Of a stretch of DNA of 64,000 bases, positions 47,016-57,559 are shown piece by piece. The DNA lies in NCBI GenBank assembly GCA_028752905.1, contig JAQNBH010000006.1, positions 24,352,311 through 24,416,310 on the forward strand, in the 5' to 3' direction. The translations under genes and the position numbers were made by a program. The notes beneath the pieces are model-generated. The model was not told the DNA's origin. It made no database searches and worked only from the letters and a program-made list of their open reading frames with translations. Every line of letters begins with the position of its first letter. Position 1 is the stretch's first letter. This DNA comes from Cladorhizidae sp. MBARI D1340-BT2. Lineage: Eukaryota > Porifera > Demospongiae > Poecilosclerida > Cladorhizidae.

Positions 47016-47409
47016 TGTCAGAGAAGGAAGACATAACGGAGAACAAAGGTTATGACCACAACAATGTCCAAGAACATTATCCTAACATTCATCTACAAGA
47101 CCACAGTATTCTGTGAAAGACCATAGTGCCGGGTGTAAATCCGTGTGCAATTAACTATTAGTATAAAAGAGATAGCTAGAGAGCTAGCAAAGAGAGAGAG
47201 AGTATCTATGTTAGAGCCAAGCGCAGGCTGGACTAGCTGATAGATCACTGGGAACTGTATTTGTATATTGATGTACAAAGCAATCATTGTTCACTTTTAC
47301 CTGGGTGAAGGGTACGAAGGCTCCTATAAAGCCTAGGGGTGAAAGTATTGGGCTAGTCCGAGTGAGGACTAGTTGGCGCAGTGAATACTAAGGGAAAGTA
47401 TTGCTGACA
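47016..47409 (+). repeat. 5' LTR of element B
   Basis: 394 bp, TGTCAG to CTGACA, with a TATAAAAG box at 47162-47169. Compared with the 3' LTR it lacks TAAC after GCGCA and has a few extra bases in GTATTTGTATATTG. Confidence 0.93.
47162..47169 (+). promoter_or_regulatory. TATA box in LTR of element B
   Basis: TATAAAAG, kept in the 3' LTR at 52017-52024; the likely core promoter of the element. Confidence 0.5.
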
Positions 47410-47411
47410 TT

Positions 47412-47429
47412 TGGTGGCAGCGGTGGGAT
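47412..47429 (+). other. Primer binding site, tRNA-Leu (element B)
   Basis: TGGTGGCAGCGGTGGGAT, 18 bases fully complementary to the 3' end plus CCA of animal tRNA-Leu(AAG) as I know it, two bases after the LTR. Confidence 0.85.
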
Positions 47430-47786
47430 ACCATAGCTAAGTAAGAGAGACTTAGTGGGTTGGTATCTGGAAGCTAAGTAATCTAGAGAGATTCTTAGTG
47501 TGTGTAGACCTAAGGTAAGAGGTCGCATTGTTGTATCATCAGACCTAAGGTGAGAGGTGCTGATTGTTACGTGTTTGGATAAGACACCCAAAGAAGGGGT
47601 GAATAGTGCTGGGAGAGGTACTATTTTGTTATTAATTTTCTGTTGACTTATCATTGCCTGTAAGTAGCAGAGAACGGCTTGAGTTATCAAACTTTGAAGC
47701 CTGAAAACCAACTCTGACCTATAGGGTGTTGTTGGGTTTTTGGTTGAGAATAATTGAGGGGTTATTATCAGGGCTTGGTGGCAGGA

Positions 47787-48902
47787 ATGACAGACGAGAG
47801 GAGACTGACAAGAGACTCCAGATGTGTCTTGAGTGCCCAGCCAGAAGCATCCACGGGAGCTGTAGATCCTATGGACCAGTTCCTCACACGGTGGATGCAA
47901 GTGGACCAGCTGAGGATGGAGAGAGACGACAAGTGCCGAGAGGAGGAAAGAGCTCAACGAGAGCAGCATGAGGAAAGGATGGCACAAATCATGGCAGCTG
48001 TGCATGAACAAACGAATCGTCCCCCACCCGTGGCCGAGGTACCTCCTCGGTGTCCTAAATTGTCTATACAAAAATTCCAAGAGGGAATAGATGACATGGG
48101 TGTCTTCTTAGACACATTTGAAGCAACGGCAAGAGCAGGAGGATGGCCCCGAGAACAATTGCCACTCTTCTTGAGAGGCTCATTGTCTGGAGTAGGTCTC
48201 ACAGCCGTGGCCTCGATGGGTGCCGACGCCCAAGCTGATTATAATGCGGTCAAGGAGGAACTTCTGCGAGAATATCACATCTCAACGGAGACCTTCCGAA
48301 AAAAGGTGTTCGACACTCCTTTCGACTCGAAACATCCTGACGCCTGGCTGTCACACCATCGGCAAAGCTTCCAGCAGTGGATAGTTTCGTCGCCCCATGA
48401 GCTTGAGACCACCGTAATGATGGCAAACACACTGAGGTGTCTACCCAAGTGGTTAGAGGCTCAAATTAGGAACCTCAATCCTGGATCCTATGACCATATA
48501 GCCGAAGCCATTATTCGACATCTGGACAATCAAAGACCCAATGAAAGGGAGAAGCCCAGACAAGAGACGCCCTTCCGCCCTATACCTGTGGGAAGAGGCC
48601 CAAGGAAAATAGGAGGAGACAGTGCTCGATGGAGTGGTGGGCAGAGTGGTAGTTACCCAATGGCTAGGGACCGTCCTCAGATTGAGTGCATTCGATGTGG
48701 TCGCCGAGGACACATGCGGAAGGATTGCCATGTTAAGATGGAGAGCGCCAATTTTGGAGGTGTTACGTCAGTACCGGCCCATCGACCGAAATGGACCAGA
48801 GAAGTATGTGTGGATGGCAAAGTAGTGCTGGCTCTGTTAGACACAGGGTGCACTAAGTCACTCATACACACCCGACGCGTGGATCGCAAGAACCGTACAT
48901 GA
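47787..48902 (+). pseudogene. gag: Gag and start of protease, element B
   Basis: From ATG 47787 (the longer frame upstream starts without ATG): a charged N-terminus with a probable coiled coil rich in Glu/Arg/Gln (MERDDKCREEERAQREQHEE) comes first. A capsid domain follows (about 48050-48530) with FRKKVFDTPFD, QWIVSSPHELE and LRCLPKWLEAQIRNLNPGS, which resembles SCAN. Then come a basic linker and a CCHC knuckle, CIRCGRRGHMRKDC (about 48688-48730). The protease motif LLDTGCTKS is at about 48835-48860. The frame then ends at TGA 48900-48902. Compared with element A, some codons after the protease motif are missing and the frame is shifted, so this is damage and not programmed recoding. Confidence 0.85.
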
Positions 48903-49771
48903 CCGCAAGTTCCAAGAGAGTTTGGTTTCCGGCAGCCAGGATCCGCCTGCAGATCGACAACCAAACCCATGAGCTGGCCGTAGGAGTATCCCCCCACCTC
49001 GCAGTAGACATGCTCCTTGGTCAGGACGTCCCAAGATTTCGTAATCTACTGAAGGCAGCTTTGGCAGACGAGAGTAATGCTGAGAAAGTGCACCCAGAAA
49101 TCTCTGACCCCGAGCAGACCGAAAGCAACATAGCGATGGCGACTACACGGGCTGGAAAAAGGAAGGAAGAGGAAGAACGTCGTGAGACGGAAAGTACCCA
49201 AGAAAGGGAGGAGCCGCTAACCCATGGTCTTGAAGACCAAGAGCAGGGGCTGGGACATGTTTTTGATTTTGATGACGATATGTTTGTTGTTCCCACACAG
49301 AATCAACCAGGAGAGGAACCAGCAGGACGACAGGCCCACCTAGAACAGATTTTACCACACCAACTCCGCTCTCTTCAGCTGGCCGACCCAACACTGGAGA
49401 ATTGGAGAAGTCAGGCTGACGGGGATGGTGGGGGAGAATTCTGTTGGGAGGATGGAGTGTTGTACAGGAAGCCACATGGGGGTGGGAAGGTAAACTTACT
49501 TGTGGTTCCCAAATGTTGTAGGGATGAAGTACTTAGACTGGTCCACTGTTCTCCGATGGCTGGTCACTTTGGGGAAACCAGAACCCTGGATACACTGAGA
49601 AGAAGGATAGTCTGGCCTGGAATGACCGTGGACGTCAAGGAGGTGTGTCAGTCTTGCCCAACTTGTCAACTGGCCTCCCCTGCAACCCTCAAACGAGCAC
49701 CACTACATCCAGGCTGGGAGTCCCAAAAGAAGTGCTTTCAGACAATGGGACTAACTTCGTGTCGACTATGA
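48899..49771 (+). pseudogene. pol: Protease end, linker and integrase zinc finger, element B
   Basis: This frame continues the protease (FPAARIRLQIDNQTHEL, then VDMLLGQDVPRF, the C-terminal part of the retropepsin fold) and runs through an acidic linker. It reaches the integrase zinc finger at about 49535-49670: LVHCSPMAGHFGETRTLDTL and CQSCPTCQ. After APLHPG the frame jumps into the middle of the core (GVPKEVLSDNGTNFVS in another frame, second Asp). The first catalytic Asp and roughly 100 residues are therefore deleted. It lies before RT, as in element A. Confidence 0.8.
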
Positions 49772-51141
49772 TGAGACAGTTCTGTGACCGAACGGGCATA
49801 CACCAGATCAAGACGTCTCCGTAACACCCCCAGACCGATGGAATGGTGGAGAGGTTTAATACTACTCTCAAACGCCTTCTACGGAAACTGACTCAAAAAG
49901 GTACGATGGAATGGGATAAGTGTTTACCATTTATATTATGGGCCTACAGAGGCTCGATCCACAAGTCCACCAGTTACTCCCCATATGAGCTCATGTTTGG
50001 CCGAGAAATGAGAACTCCTCTGGATGAATTGGTCGAGATGTGGAGTGGAAAGGATGGCGACGAGGAACAGGATGTAGCTGAGTACCTGCATCAACTTTGG
50101 GAGAGAATGTCCCTCGTCAGAGAATTGGCCAACTTGAAAGAGACGGGAGAAAAGAAAAAACACAAACAGTACCATGACAAAAAGGCGACAGAGAGAATGT
50201 TTGGGGTGGGTGATTATGTGTTGGTTTTTCAACCCAGGAAACTCGACAAGCTCCACAGCGAATGGCAAGGCCCTGTGATAATCACGAGGAAGATCACAGA
50301 CGTCACCTATGAGGTTGACATGGGACAAGGACCAAAAAGACTTCGCACTTTCCACATTAATGGAATGAAGAAGTGGTACGCCCCGACAGCAGCCGTATTC
50401 CTTGCGGTTGACGATGATCCCAATGAGGAAGCTAGCGAAGAAAAGAAAGATGCTTTTATCAGTACGCTCACTAACCATCAAGAAAGGGAACTCCTGGAAT
50501 TGAGGGAGGAGTTCTCCAACGTCATAAGCAATGACCCTGGAAAAACAGACTTGGTGAGTCATGATATTGTCACTGGTGATGCCACCCCTATTCGGTTACC
50601 CCCCTACCAACTCCCTCACACATCGCATGAGTTTCTTCGTGAAGAAATCAAACAGTTGCTAGGATTGGGTATCATAGTCCCCTCCAGAAGTTCGTGGGCG
50701 GCCCCGGTGGTCTTGGTTCCTAAAAAGGACGGCGGAAAACGACTCTGCGTGGATTATAGAAAACTCGACCTCGTCACCAAGGCCGACCCCTTCCCCATAC
50801 CCCGAATTGAGGACATGATAGATGATATTGGACAGGCAAGATACATCACTGCCTTGGATCTTACAAAGGGTTACTGGCAGGTGCCTGTGGCGAAGGCAAG
50901 CCAGGAGAAGACTGCTTTCGTCACACCCTGGGGAAAGTACCAGTTCGTAACCATGCCCTTTGGTTTGGTCAACGCCCCCATCCACGTTTCAGCGTCTGAT
51001 GAACCACTTACTCGAAGGAACACAGACGTTCGCGGCGGCTTACCTGGACGATGTCATCATCCACAGCAAAACATGGGAGGAACATTTGGAACATATGAAA
51101 GAAAACTTCATAAGATTACGAAAAGCCGGCCTCACCATTAA
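49715..51141 (+). pseudogene. pol: Integrase C-terminal half joined to reverse transcriptase, element B
   Basis: Second-Asp motif SDNGTNF (about 49740), a TAA at about 49820, then TDGMVERFNTTLKRLL with the catalytic Glu. The downstream motif STSYSPYELMFGRE and a GPY/F-like module (GDYVLVFQPRKLDK, WQGPVIITRK, about 50210-50300) complete the integrase. RT follows in the same frame: LLELREEFSNVI, PSRSSWAAPVVLVPKKDGG, LCVDYRKLD, ITALDLTKGYWQVPV and MPFGLVNAP. The frame fails at about 50985, where one base is missing against the usual NAPSTFQ. Integrase and RT being fused in this order is direct evidence for the Gmr1-like layout. Confidence 0.88.
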
Positions 51142-51865
51142 GGAATCGAAATGCAAGTTCGCGTGTAATGAGTGCGAATACCTGGGACATACTGTGGGAA
51201 ATGGGAAGGTCCACTCTCTACAAGCTAAAGTACAAGCCGTACAAGATTTTACCCAGCCCATTACAAAGAAGGACGTCCGTGCGTTCTTGGGACTATGAGG
51301 GTATTATCGCCGTTTAATCCCCGACTTTTCCACTATTGCAACCCCCCTAACTGAGCTGACTAGGAAGGACAAACCGAACATTATTGTTTGCAGTGAAGCG
51401 ACACAACAGTCATTTCAATGCTTGAAGGATGCTCTGACTCACTACCCTGTGTTAGCCACACCCCTCTGGAATAGGCCCTTCCTATTGCAAACAGATGCTT
51501 CCGACTCAGGAATAGCATATGTGCTCGCCCAGAAAGATGAGATAGGCGAAGAACACCCACTCGCCTATGGGTCAAGAAAGTTGCTACCTAGAGAGAGAAA
51601 GTTCTCTACAATAGAGAAAGAAGCTCTAGCGATCGTCGAGGGTACGAAACACTTCCGAGTATACCTCGAAGGGACAGAGTTCACGATCGAGACAGACCAT
51701 GACCCACTGACACACCTTGCAAAGCTGAAGGATAGTCACGGGAGAATAGGGAGGTGGGCGTTATCGATGCAACCGTATCACTACACTATCCACCACAAGC
51801 CAGGTCGATTGAATATGAATGTGGACGGACTTTCCCGAGAATATTGTTCAAGCCTGAACGGAAAG
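50960..51865 (+). pseudogene. pol: RT C-terminus and RNase H, element B
   Basis: The shifted frame continues STFQRLMNHLLEG and the catalytic AAAYLDDVIIHSK (about 51035-51070), then CEYLGHTVGNGK and KDVRAFLGL. A TGA at 51296-51298 interrupts GL*GYYRRLIPDF. RNase H follows with PFLLQTDASDSGIAYVLAQ (Asp), KFSTIEKEALAIVEGTKHF (Glu), FTIETDHDPLTHL (Asp) and NVDGLSREY. The end is a few codons before the polypurine tract. Apart from the frameshift and stop, the RNase H is intact. Confidence 0.88.
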
Positions 51866-51869
51866 GGAG
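51856..51869 (+). other. Polypurine tract of element B
   Basis: GAACGGAAAGGGAG directly before the 3' LTR TGTCAG; the plus-strand primer site. Confidence 0.8.
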
Positions 51870-52265
51870 TGTCAGAGAAGGAAGACATAACGGAGAACAA
51901 AGGTTATGACCACAACAATGTCCAAGAACATTATCCGAACATTCATCTACAAGACCACAGTATTCGTGTGCAAGACCATAGTGCTGGGTGTAAATCCGTG
52001 TGCAATTAACTATTAGTATAAAAGAGATAGCTAGAGAGCTAGCAAAGAGAGAGAGAGTATCTATGTTAGAGCCAAGCGCATAACAGGCTGGACTAGCTGA
52101 TAGATCACTGGGAACTGTGTATATTGATGTACAAAGCAATCATTGTTCACTTTTACCTGGGTGAAGGGTACGAAGGCTCTTATAAAGCCTAGGGGTGAAA
52201 GTATTGGGCTAGTCAGAGTGAGGACTAGTCGGTGCAGTGAATACTAAGGGAAAGTAATGCTGACA
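51870..52265 (+). repeat. 3' LTR of element B
   Basis: 396 bp, TGTCAG to CTGACA, followed by TATAG. TATAAAAG at 52017-52024. Confidence 0.93.
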
Positions 52266-52270
52266 TATAG

Positions 52271-52860
52271 TATGAGTAAGTTAAATAATAATAATAAATA
52301 AATGAAAATAAAAACACAGTCAGGGTCCTCCTTAATACAAGATATAAAACACAAACCGGAAATAAAAACAGCCATGGTCACAACAAGGGTCCCTTAGCTA
52401 CAATAAAAATTATTCTGCATTCTCCTCTTCCTCTCCTCAAGGTAGACCCCAAAAATCTGAAGACAAGCAGGACACTCAGGCACAAGGGACACAAAAGAAA
52501 CCAGAACCTAAAACCAACAAACCAATCCAACAAAACAACCCAAGAAGCATATAAAAGGATTTCTACAAAACACACATTTACTAAGGCACACACCGCCATA
52601 AGTGTGCACCCCAAAATGAAGAAGTCTCACATGAATATATATTAATTAAGATCATAGATTAAAATATTATCAAGTATAATACATCTTTCTCTCTTGAAAG
52701 AGAAAGTACTCCAGTTTCATCATATCAGTAATCACCTACTAGCCTTGACCCTCCTTCCACCTAGGGAATGTTTATCCTGTTAATCAGTTTATCAATTTCT
52801 AATTTTTTTCTTCTTTCTGTTCTAGCCCAAACAAAACCTGCACCATCATGTTTACCAAGT
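52271..52860. other. No recognised gene
   Basis: A-rich plus strand after the retroelement; nothing supported. Confidence 0.4.
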
Positions 52861-52861
52861 G

Positions 52862-53352
52862 TAAGGTAGTTTCCACTGCACACATCAACAACACAATACC
52901 ACAAGCCCCCATAGTTAGTATGGGCGCCCAAGTGTAAGGGAGGTTCAACTGCACACATCAACTATCTCCCATAGTTAGTAGCACAATGCTAAGGGAGGTT
53001 CTTCTCACACAACAACACAATAGTATTAGCTCCAATAGTTAGAAGCCCTGTGTAATGGTGGTTCCACTGCACACATCAGCAACACACTACCAGTAACTCC
53101 CATAGTTAGGAACCCAAGGTCCACTGACACATCAACAACACAATACCACTAGCCCCCATAGTTAGGAGCCCAAGAGTAAGAGACGTTACACTGCACAGAT
53201 CAATAATACAATACCACTAACTCCCATAGTTAGGAACCCAAGGGTAAGGGAGATGAACTGACACATAAACAACACAATATCACTAGCTCCTATAGTTAGA
53301 AGAAAGGAAGGTTCTACTGTGCATATCAACAACACAATAATACTAGCTCACT
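52862..53352 (+). repeat. Minisatellite, about 8 units of 50-70 bp
   Basis: Units of the form TAAGGGAGGTTCCACTGCAC, ACATCAACAACACAATACCA, CTAGCCCCCATAGTTAGGAG, CCCAAG with length variation. Confidence 0.85.
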
Positions 53353-53374
53353 TTCAGATGTCTCAAAGTTGTCC

Positions 53375-53700
53375 TTCAAGTCAGTGTGGTCAGTGTCAAG
53401 TGCCTCTCTCAAATTTTTACCGACTTCACTAAGTTCCATGCGTACTAACAATTGTGCATTGGATATTCATTTTCGGTGTATTCTTCATCCTCTTCTCCAT
53501 GAAGGCCCTCATGCACTTCTCGGGGTTGCCTATATACATGGATGCTATTAGCCTCGTCGCAGTAACACCAATTATTTCTGCTGCTTTATTCCAATCTGCC
53601 ACTAGCTAATTATAAAGTTGTAATTCTCGTCCCTCTCCTTTCGGGCCAATCCACTGAATCAGTTGCATGTGATGTCAGTCGATGCGTTCATCATATGCTG
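53375..53700 (-). pseudogene. Possible Death-domain-like remnant
   Basis: Minus-strand pieces in three frames give QLIQWIGPKGEGRELQLYN, then VADWNKAAEIIGVTATRLIA, NPEKCMRAFMEKRMK, ENEYPMHN and MELSEVGKNLREALDTD. The order W..A..IG...L..I......KC...M..W....EYP..W..L...L..VGK.L...L is that of a Death-fold domain, common in expanded innate-immune families of sponges and cnidarians. All pieces are short and frameshifted, so this is a weak call and could be chance. Confidence 0.3.
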
Positions 53701-54915
53701 AATATCACAATAAACAAAAGCAGGACTTTATCACAACAGCAATACAAGGGAGGTACCGCGTGGGGGCAACAATAGACAAACACTGCCAACCACACACACC
53801 TCCACAAATCTAGGAAGGGAAAGTGGGAGTGGGAGAGGAAACTTCAGTTGCAGCTTTACAACTTTGCAATAGAAGACCTGTACTTATATAGAGTACCTGT
53901 AGCATTAGCAGGCAAGAATATGGACAATGAATACAACCACTTGTGAAGCAGTGCCCAAGTGCAGATGCAATCAATCCATGCTAGGTAAGGTATGAAAGAT
54001 GTTTGAACGGCTGTATAGAGGAGCTGGAGGGTGTCATGTGTGGACATCTCATCAGCGATGGAAGAAATATTTGGTGTGGAACAGGAGGAGGTATAGTCAT
54101 GATTGATGCTTAACCAAAGTAGAAAAGTACCATTGTGGATTATCCACAAGTAGATGCCATGTGGCTCCAAGAGGATGTAGAGATTTTAGTTTCTTTGGGA
54201 TGGCCAAATCCAAATGAATTCGAGATAAAAAAATTTAATTTGCAATCAACGAACTTTCAGTTGACAAGCAATTAAATAACTTTCTCAATAGATGAATGCA
54301 AGAGCATCTAGCACAAAACACGAGAGTAAAATTTGGAGTTGATTATTGACAAAAGTTATTGTAATTCTAGAAACACTGAAGCTTGTGTTGGGGTCTATAC
54401 AGAACTAAATATAAATATAATACACACTCACACACACAATATAGCTTGATATAAATTTTTGTAGAAAATTTCCTAGGTCAATACATAGAAATCTGCATTT
54501 TGTGTGTGTATAGCATGCATGCATGCTGTTTATAGGCTTGGCCATCTTTGGCCTCCATACACATGTCTATAACTGCCCTACACTGGGAAGGTTTTGGACC
54601 CTGGGCGTCCTTAGTCAATGGCCCAAAACTTTAAAACAGACATTACAGCCAAACTAAGGCAGATACATGGTTCAACTGAGTTTTAGATTATGGTCAATTT
54701 AGGGAGAGGCAGGATCAAGCAGGGGTGTGTGGATGGGAGGGGATGGTGGTGGGAGTTATGAATTTCTGTTTATCTCATAGAGCGCACCGAGAATATTGTA
54801 ACTATACGTTAGCATGCAGACAGACAACAATTGTGTCTTAGCCTAGGGCAAGGGCTAGAGCTAGAAAAGAACTACGACTATTATAGAAGGCTTGCCACAA
54901 ATACTACAGCGGGAT
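53701..54915. other. No recognised gene
   Basis: A 104-codon minus-strand frame (53856-54170) has no recognisable motif. The rest is AT-rich. Confidence 0.35.
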
Positions 54916-55022
54916 CATGCAACTGGTGATAATTTCAAATCTTTAGCACTTTGCAATCTGGAGATATTTATGCGGCCAATTCAGGCATTCAGGTTTTAAA
55001 GTTCCCTCTACTTTAGGTCACT
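54916..55022 (+). repeat. Partial foldback-arm copy
   Basis: GCACTTTGCAATCTGGAGAT through AGGCATTCAGGTTTT matches the middle of the 9.76-10.44 kb foldback arm. Confidence 0.6.
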
Positions 55023-56685
55023 AAACACATGTACCTACACCAAGGATGCGGGGATAAAGGTCAGTCTACTGGTGAAGGCAGTTTATAGACCTTTTTAGCA
55101 CAAACTAGACCTCTTCCTAATCAAATAGCCACTAAATCAACACAAGGTGTTTATCCCTTTCTCCACCTCTGGTGTGGCTAAAGGCATGTTGGTAAATAAA
55201 ATACATTTATTTTTTGGACTACCCCCAAAACGTTTAATGCAAATATTTCTTTGACTGCGCTTCATTGCCAACTTGCACATTAGTTAGCTCCATTAGTGGC
55301 TACTACTTGCCCTTTTACACACGTTCTTCTAGTGACTATTATCTTGCTGCTCAATGCATGACTGGGCATCTTACAAGTCAAGTTGAATTGACTTAAGTGG
55401 TAATTTCCAACAACCCAGTATATATATCTACAAGCACTCCACAAGACTCTACAAACACTAAACTTAAAATGGACCTTAACTTGCAACAATAATTTGTCGT
55501 TTAATTACTTAACTACAAGTGTGTTTCTTGCATTACTCCAGCAATGTATATATGTAACTATCAAACTATGTTAATATAACACCAAGAAAAAGTGACATGA
55601 CATTAATCAGTGAACAATTGTCATCCTAGACATGTAATACTCGAACTCACCGGCTATGATGGTTTCATGAAGAAGCAAGGGCCAAGGTGAAATAAATTGA
55701 AGTTGATCAAAATCATGTCATCCTAGCCATAGAATACTGTAACTCACCGTCTATAAAGTAAGCACAGAGAGAGATGAGGGACACGTTAATATAAATAAAT
55801 AGTTAAGTTAAGCTGTGTGTATCCCTAGAGTCTATTGAGATCCACCAGCTGGTGGGAGAATCCCAACAACAACGGCTAAATATGCACATCATATTATTAT
55901 ATCAAACTTCTAATGGCAATTAAACACCCTCTGTGATTATTACAGATATGTGATGCACAAGCATGGACCAAGAGTCTAGTGCATCAGGAATCTACAGGCA
56001 ATGCTGGGCCACATTGCAAGGCACACCACTTGCAAGCTTAGCACTCGGCTTCTTGTAAGTGATTATATGAACCCTGGTGTTAAAGTGCAGCAGCAGGCCT
56101 TGAATTTCAGTGCCTCAATCACCACACAATAAAAATGATAATAGAAAACACACTTGTAGTTATGCAATTAAACAACTATCAAGTTATGGTCAATATTAAC
56201 TAGTTCTTTTCTGGCGCATGAAATCTTCACCTTACCACTGTAGAAAGCATGGACTATGTTGCTAGTAGAGGTCATTGTTATGTTTGCCAATATAACCAAT
56301 CTCTGTTTGGTTCTATCTTGTGATAAGCGAGCTTCAGGCCAAAAATCCTGTTTGTTTAGAGAGCTTCACTGATGAATTACTTGTGAGCCTGTTGAAGAAT
56401 GAGTTATCCTCTCGATGGCACAAAAAGAAATATTCAGACTCCCAAACCATATTAAATGCAGGAGCAAGGCCTCTGAGATAGTCTCTCTTACATTTCATAC
56501 TCAGAGAAGTATATTTATCTACAAAACTATGTGAACATCAACAATAGATATTAGCGAAAGAAGAGAACAATTCTTGTTACAGGTGATATGTTGGCATACG
56601 TTAAGGTTTAGGTGTCTCATCATAGGGTACATAGAAAGTGTTTTGCTACCTTAGAGGCCATGCAGGAGACCTGTGCTGCTAGATC
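55023..56685. other. Intergenic with dispersed repeat pieces
   Basis: No gene recognised. Parts at about 55390-55480 and (reverse) 56160-56260 match about 8760-8990. GGCAATCCTAG-like and CATCCTAG duplications near 55620 and 55720 are short direct repeats. Confidence 0.45.
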
Positions 56686-56689
56686 ACCG

Positions 56690-57540
56690 GGGGAAAGGTT
56701 ACAAGTGCTCTGCATTGGAGCAGCAAGATATCTTTAAGAAACTGTGAACAGCTACAGACAATTGCAGCCATGGTTATGCTATTAATATTCTTGCTCAATG
56801 TTCTTTCAAACACATTATAATGTTGATACTTACTTGTTCACATGTCATAAATTGATATTTATTTGAAACACTTTCAGAGCATAATTTCAGAACAAGATAC
56901 CATAATGATGCAGAATAATGTTGTTATTGTTAAGGATAAGATGGACGTTTAATTAACAACTTTAATCAAACTAAACATGAGAGGCTTAATTACGGATTCT
57001 AAAATATATTTCACAGAGAAGTTTGGCCCACAAAGCTGCTATTTAATACAATGTTCAGCATTGGATAGTCACATGTGGGTGGGAAGGGCCACTTCAATGG
57101 GAATATTATTCCAATACCAAAGCAGCTTTTAAATATGGCGGCGCTTCTCTGTACCAGCAACTGTTAGAACATGAGATATCAATGCGGCATTAGGGGGTTG
57201 AGTATGCACAGCTGCCTATTAGTCTACATGAATCTAGTATCTTATAACTTATTTTAAATGGTCTTAGCAGGCTTTAAGATCATAACTTAAATTTGCAAGC
57301 GAGATGATGTTATATAAAATAAAAAAACTTACCTGAAGGAAAGGTGGCTAGGGCAATTTCAATGCATTTTCTAATAGCACCTCAGGCTAATATTTATTTC
57401 ATTCCATCTACCCGTCATTTATTTTGAAGGTTGTTTTCAATTGAGAGGGAAGTTGCTATTAACAAGCCTGGTTGGACAGGAAAAAGGTTGTTAGTGGCAA
57501 TAGCTGATCACAACTACTGTGCTCGAAGGACTCTTTATGA
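56690..57540 (+). repeat. Dispersed repeat family, copy 3
   Basis: The longest plus-strand copy of the family also seen at 11556-12640 (minus) and 25610-25800. Landmarks include GCAGCAAGATATC, CAATGTTCTTTCAAACACAT and AACAAGCCTGGTTGGACAGG. Confidence 0.65.
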
Positions 57541-57559
57541 GTGATCCTGCTATTTTTGC

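Larger units (their letters stand above)
47016..52265 (+). mobile_element. Ty3/gypsy LTR retrotransposon B, Gmr1-like domain order
   Basis: 5250 bp with both LTRs (TGTCAG...CTGACA), a 5-bp TATAG target duplication, a perfect tRNA-Leu primer site, a polypurine tract and the order Gag, protease, integrase, RT, RNase H. Integrase before RT marks the Gmr1 group. The two LTRs differ by roughly ten substitutions and three small indels by eye, so insertion was not recent. Defects: protease frameshift with a small deletion, loss of the first half of the integrase core, a stop in integrase, an RT frameshift and a stop in the connection. Confidence 0.93.

Noticed and set aside
47388..48080. 230-codon minus-strand frame opposite gag
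   Set aside because: It is antisense to the LTR/leader and Gag of element B; no motif.
49936..50562. 208-codon minus-strand frame
   Set aside because: Shadow of the integrase-RT frame on the plus strand.
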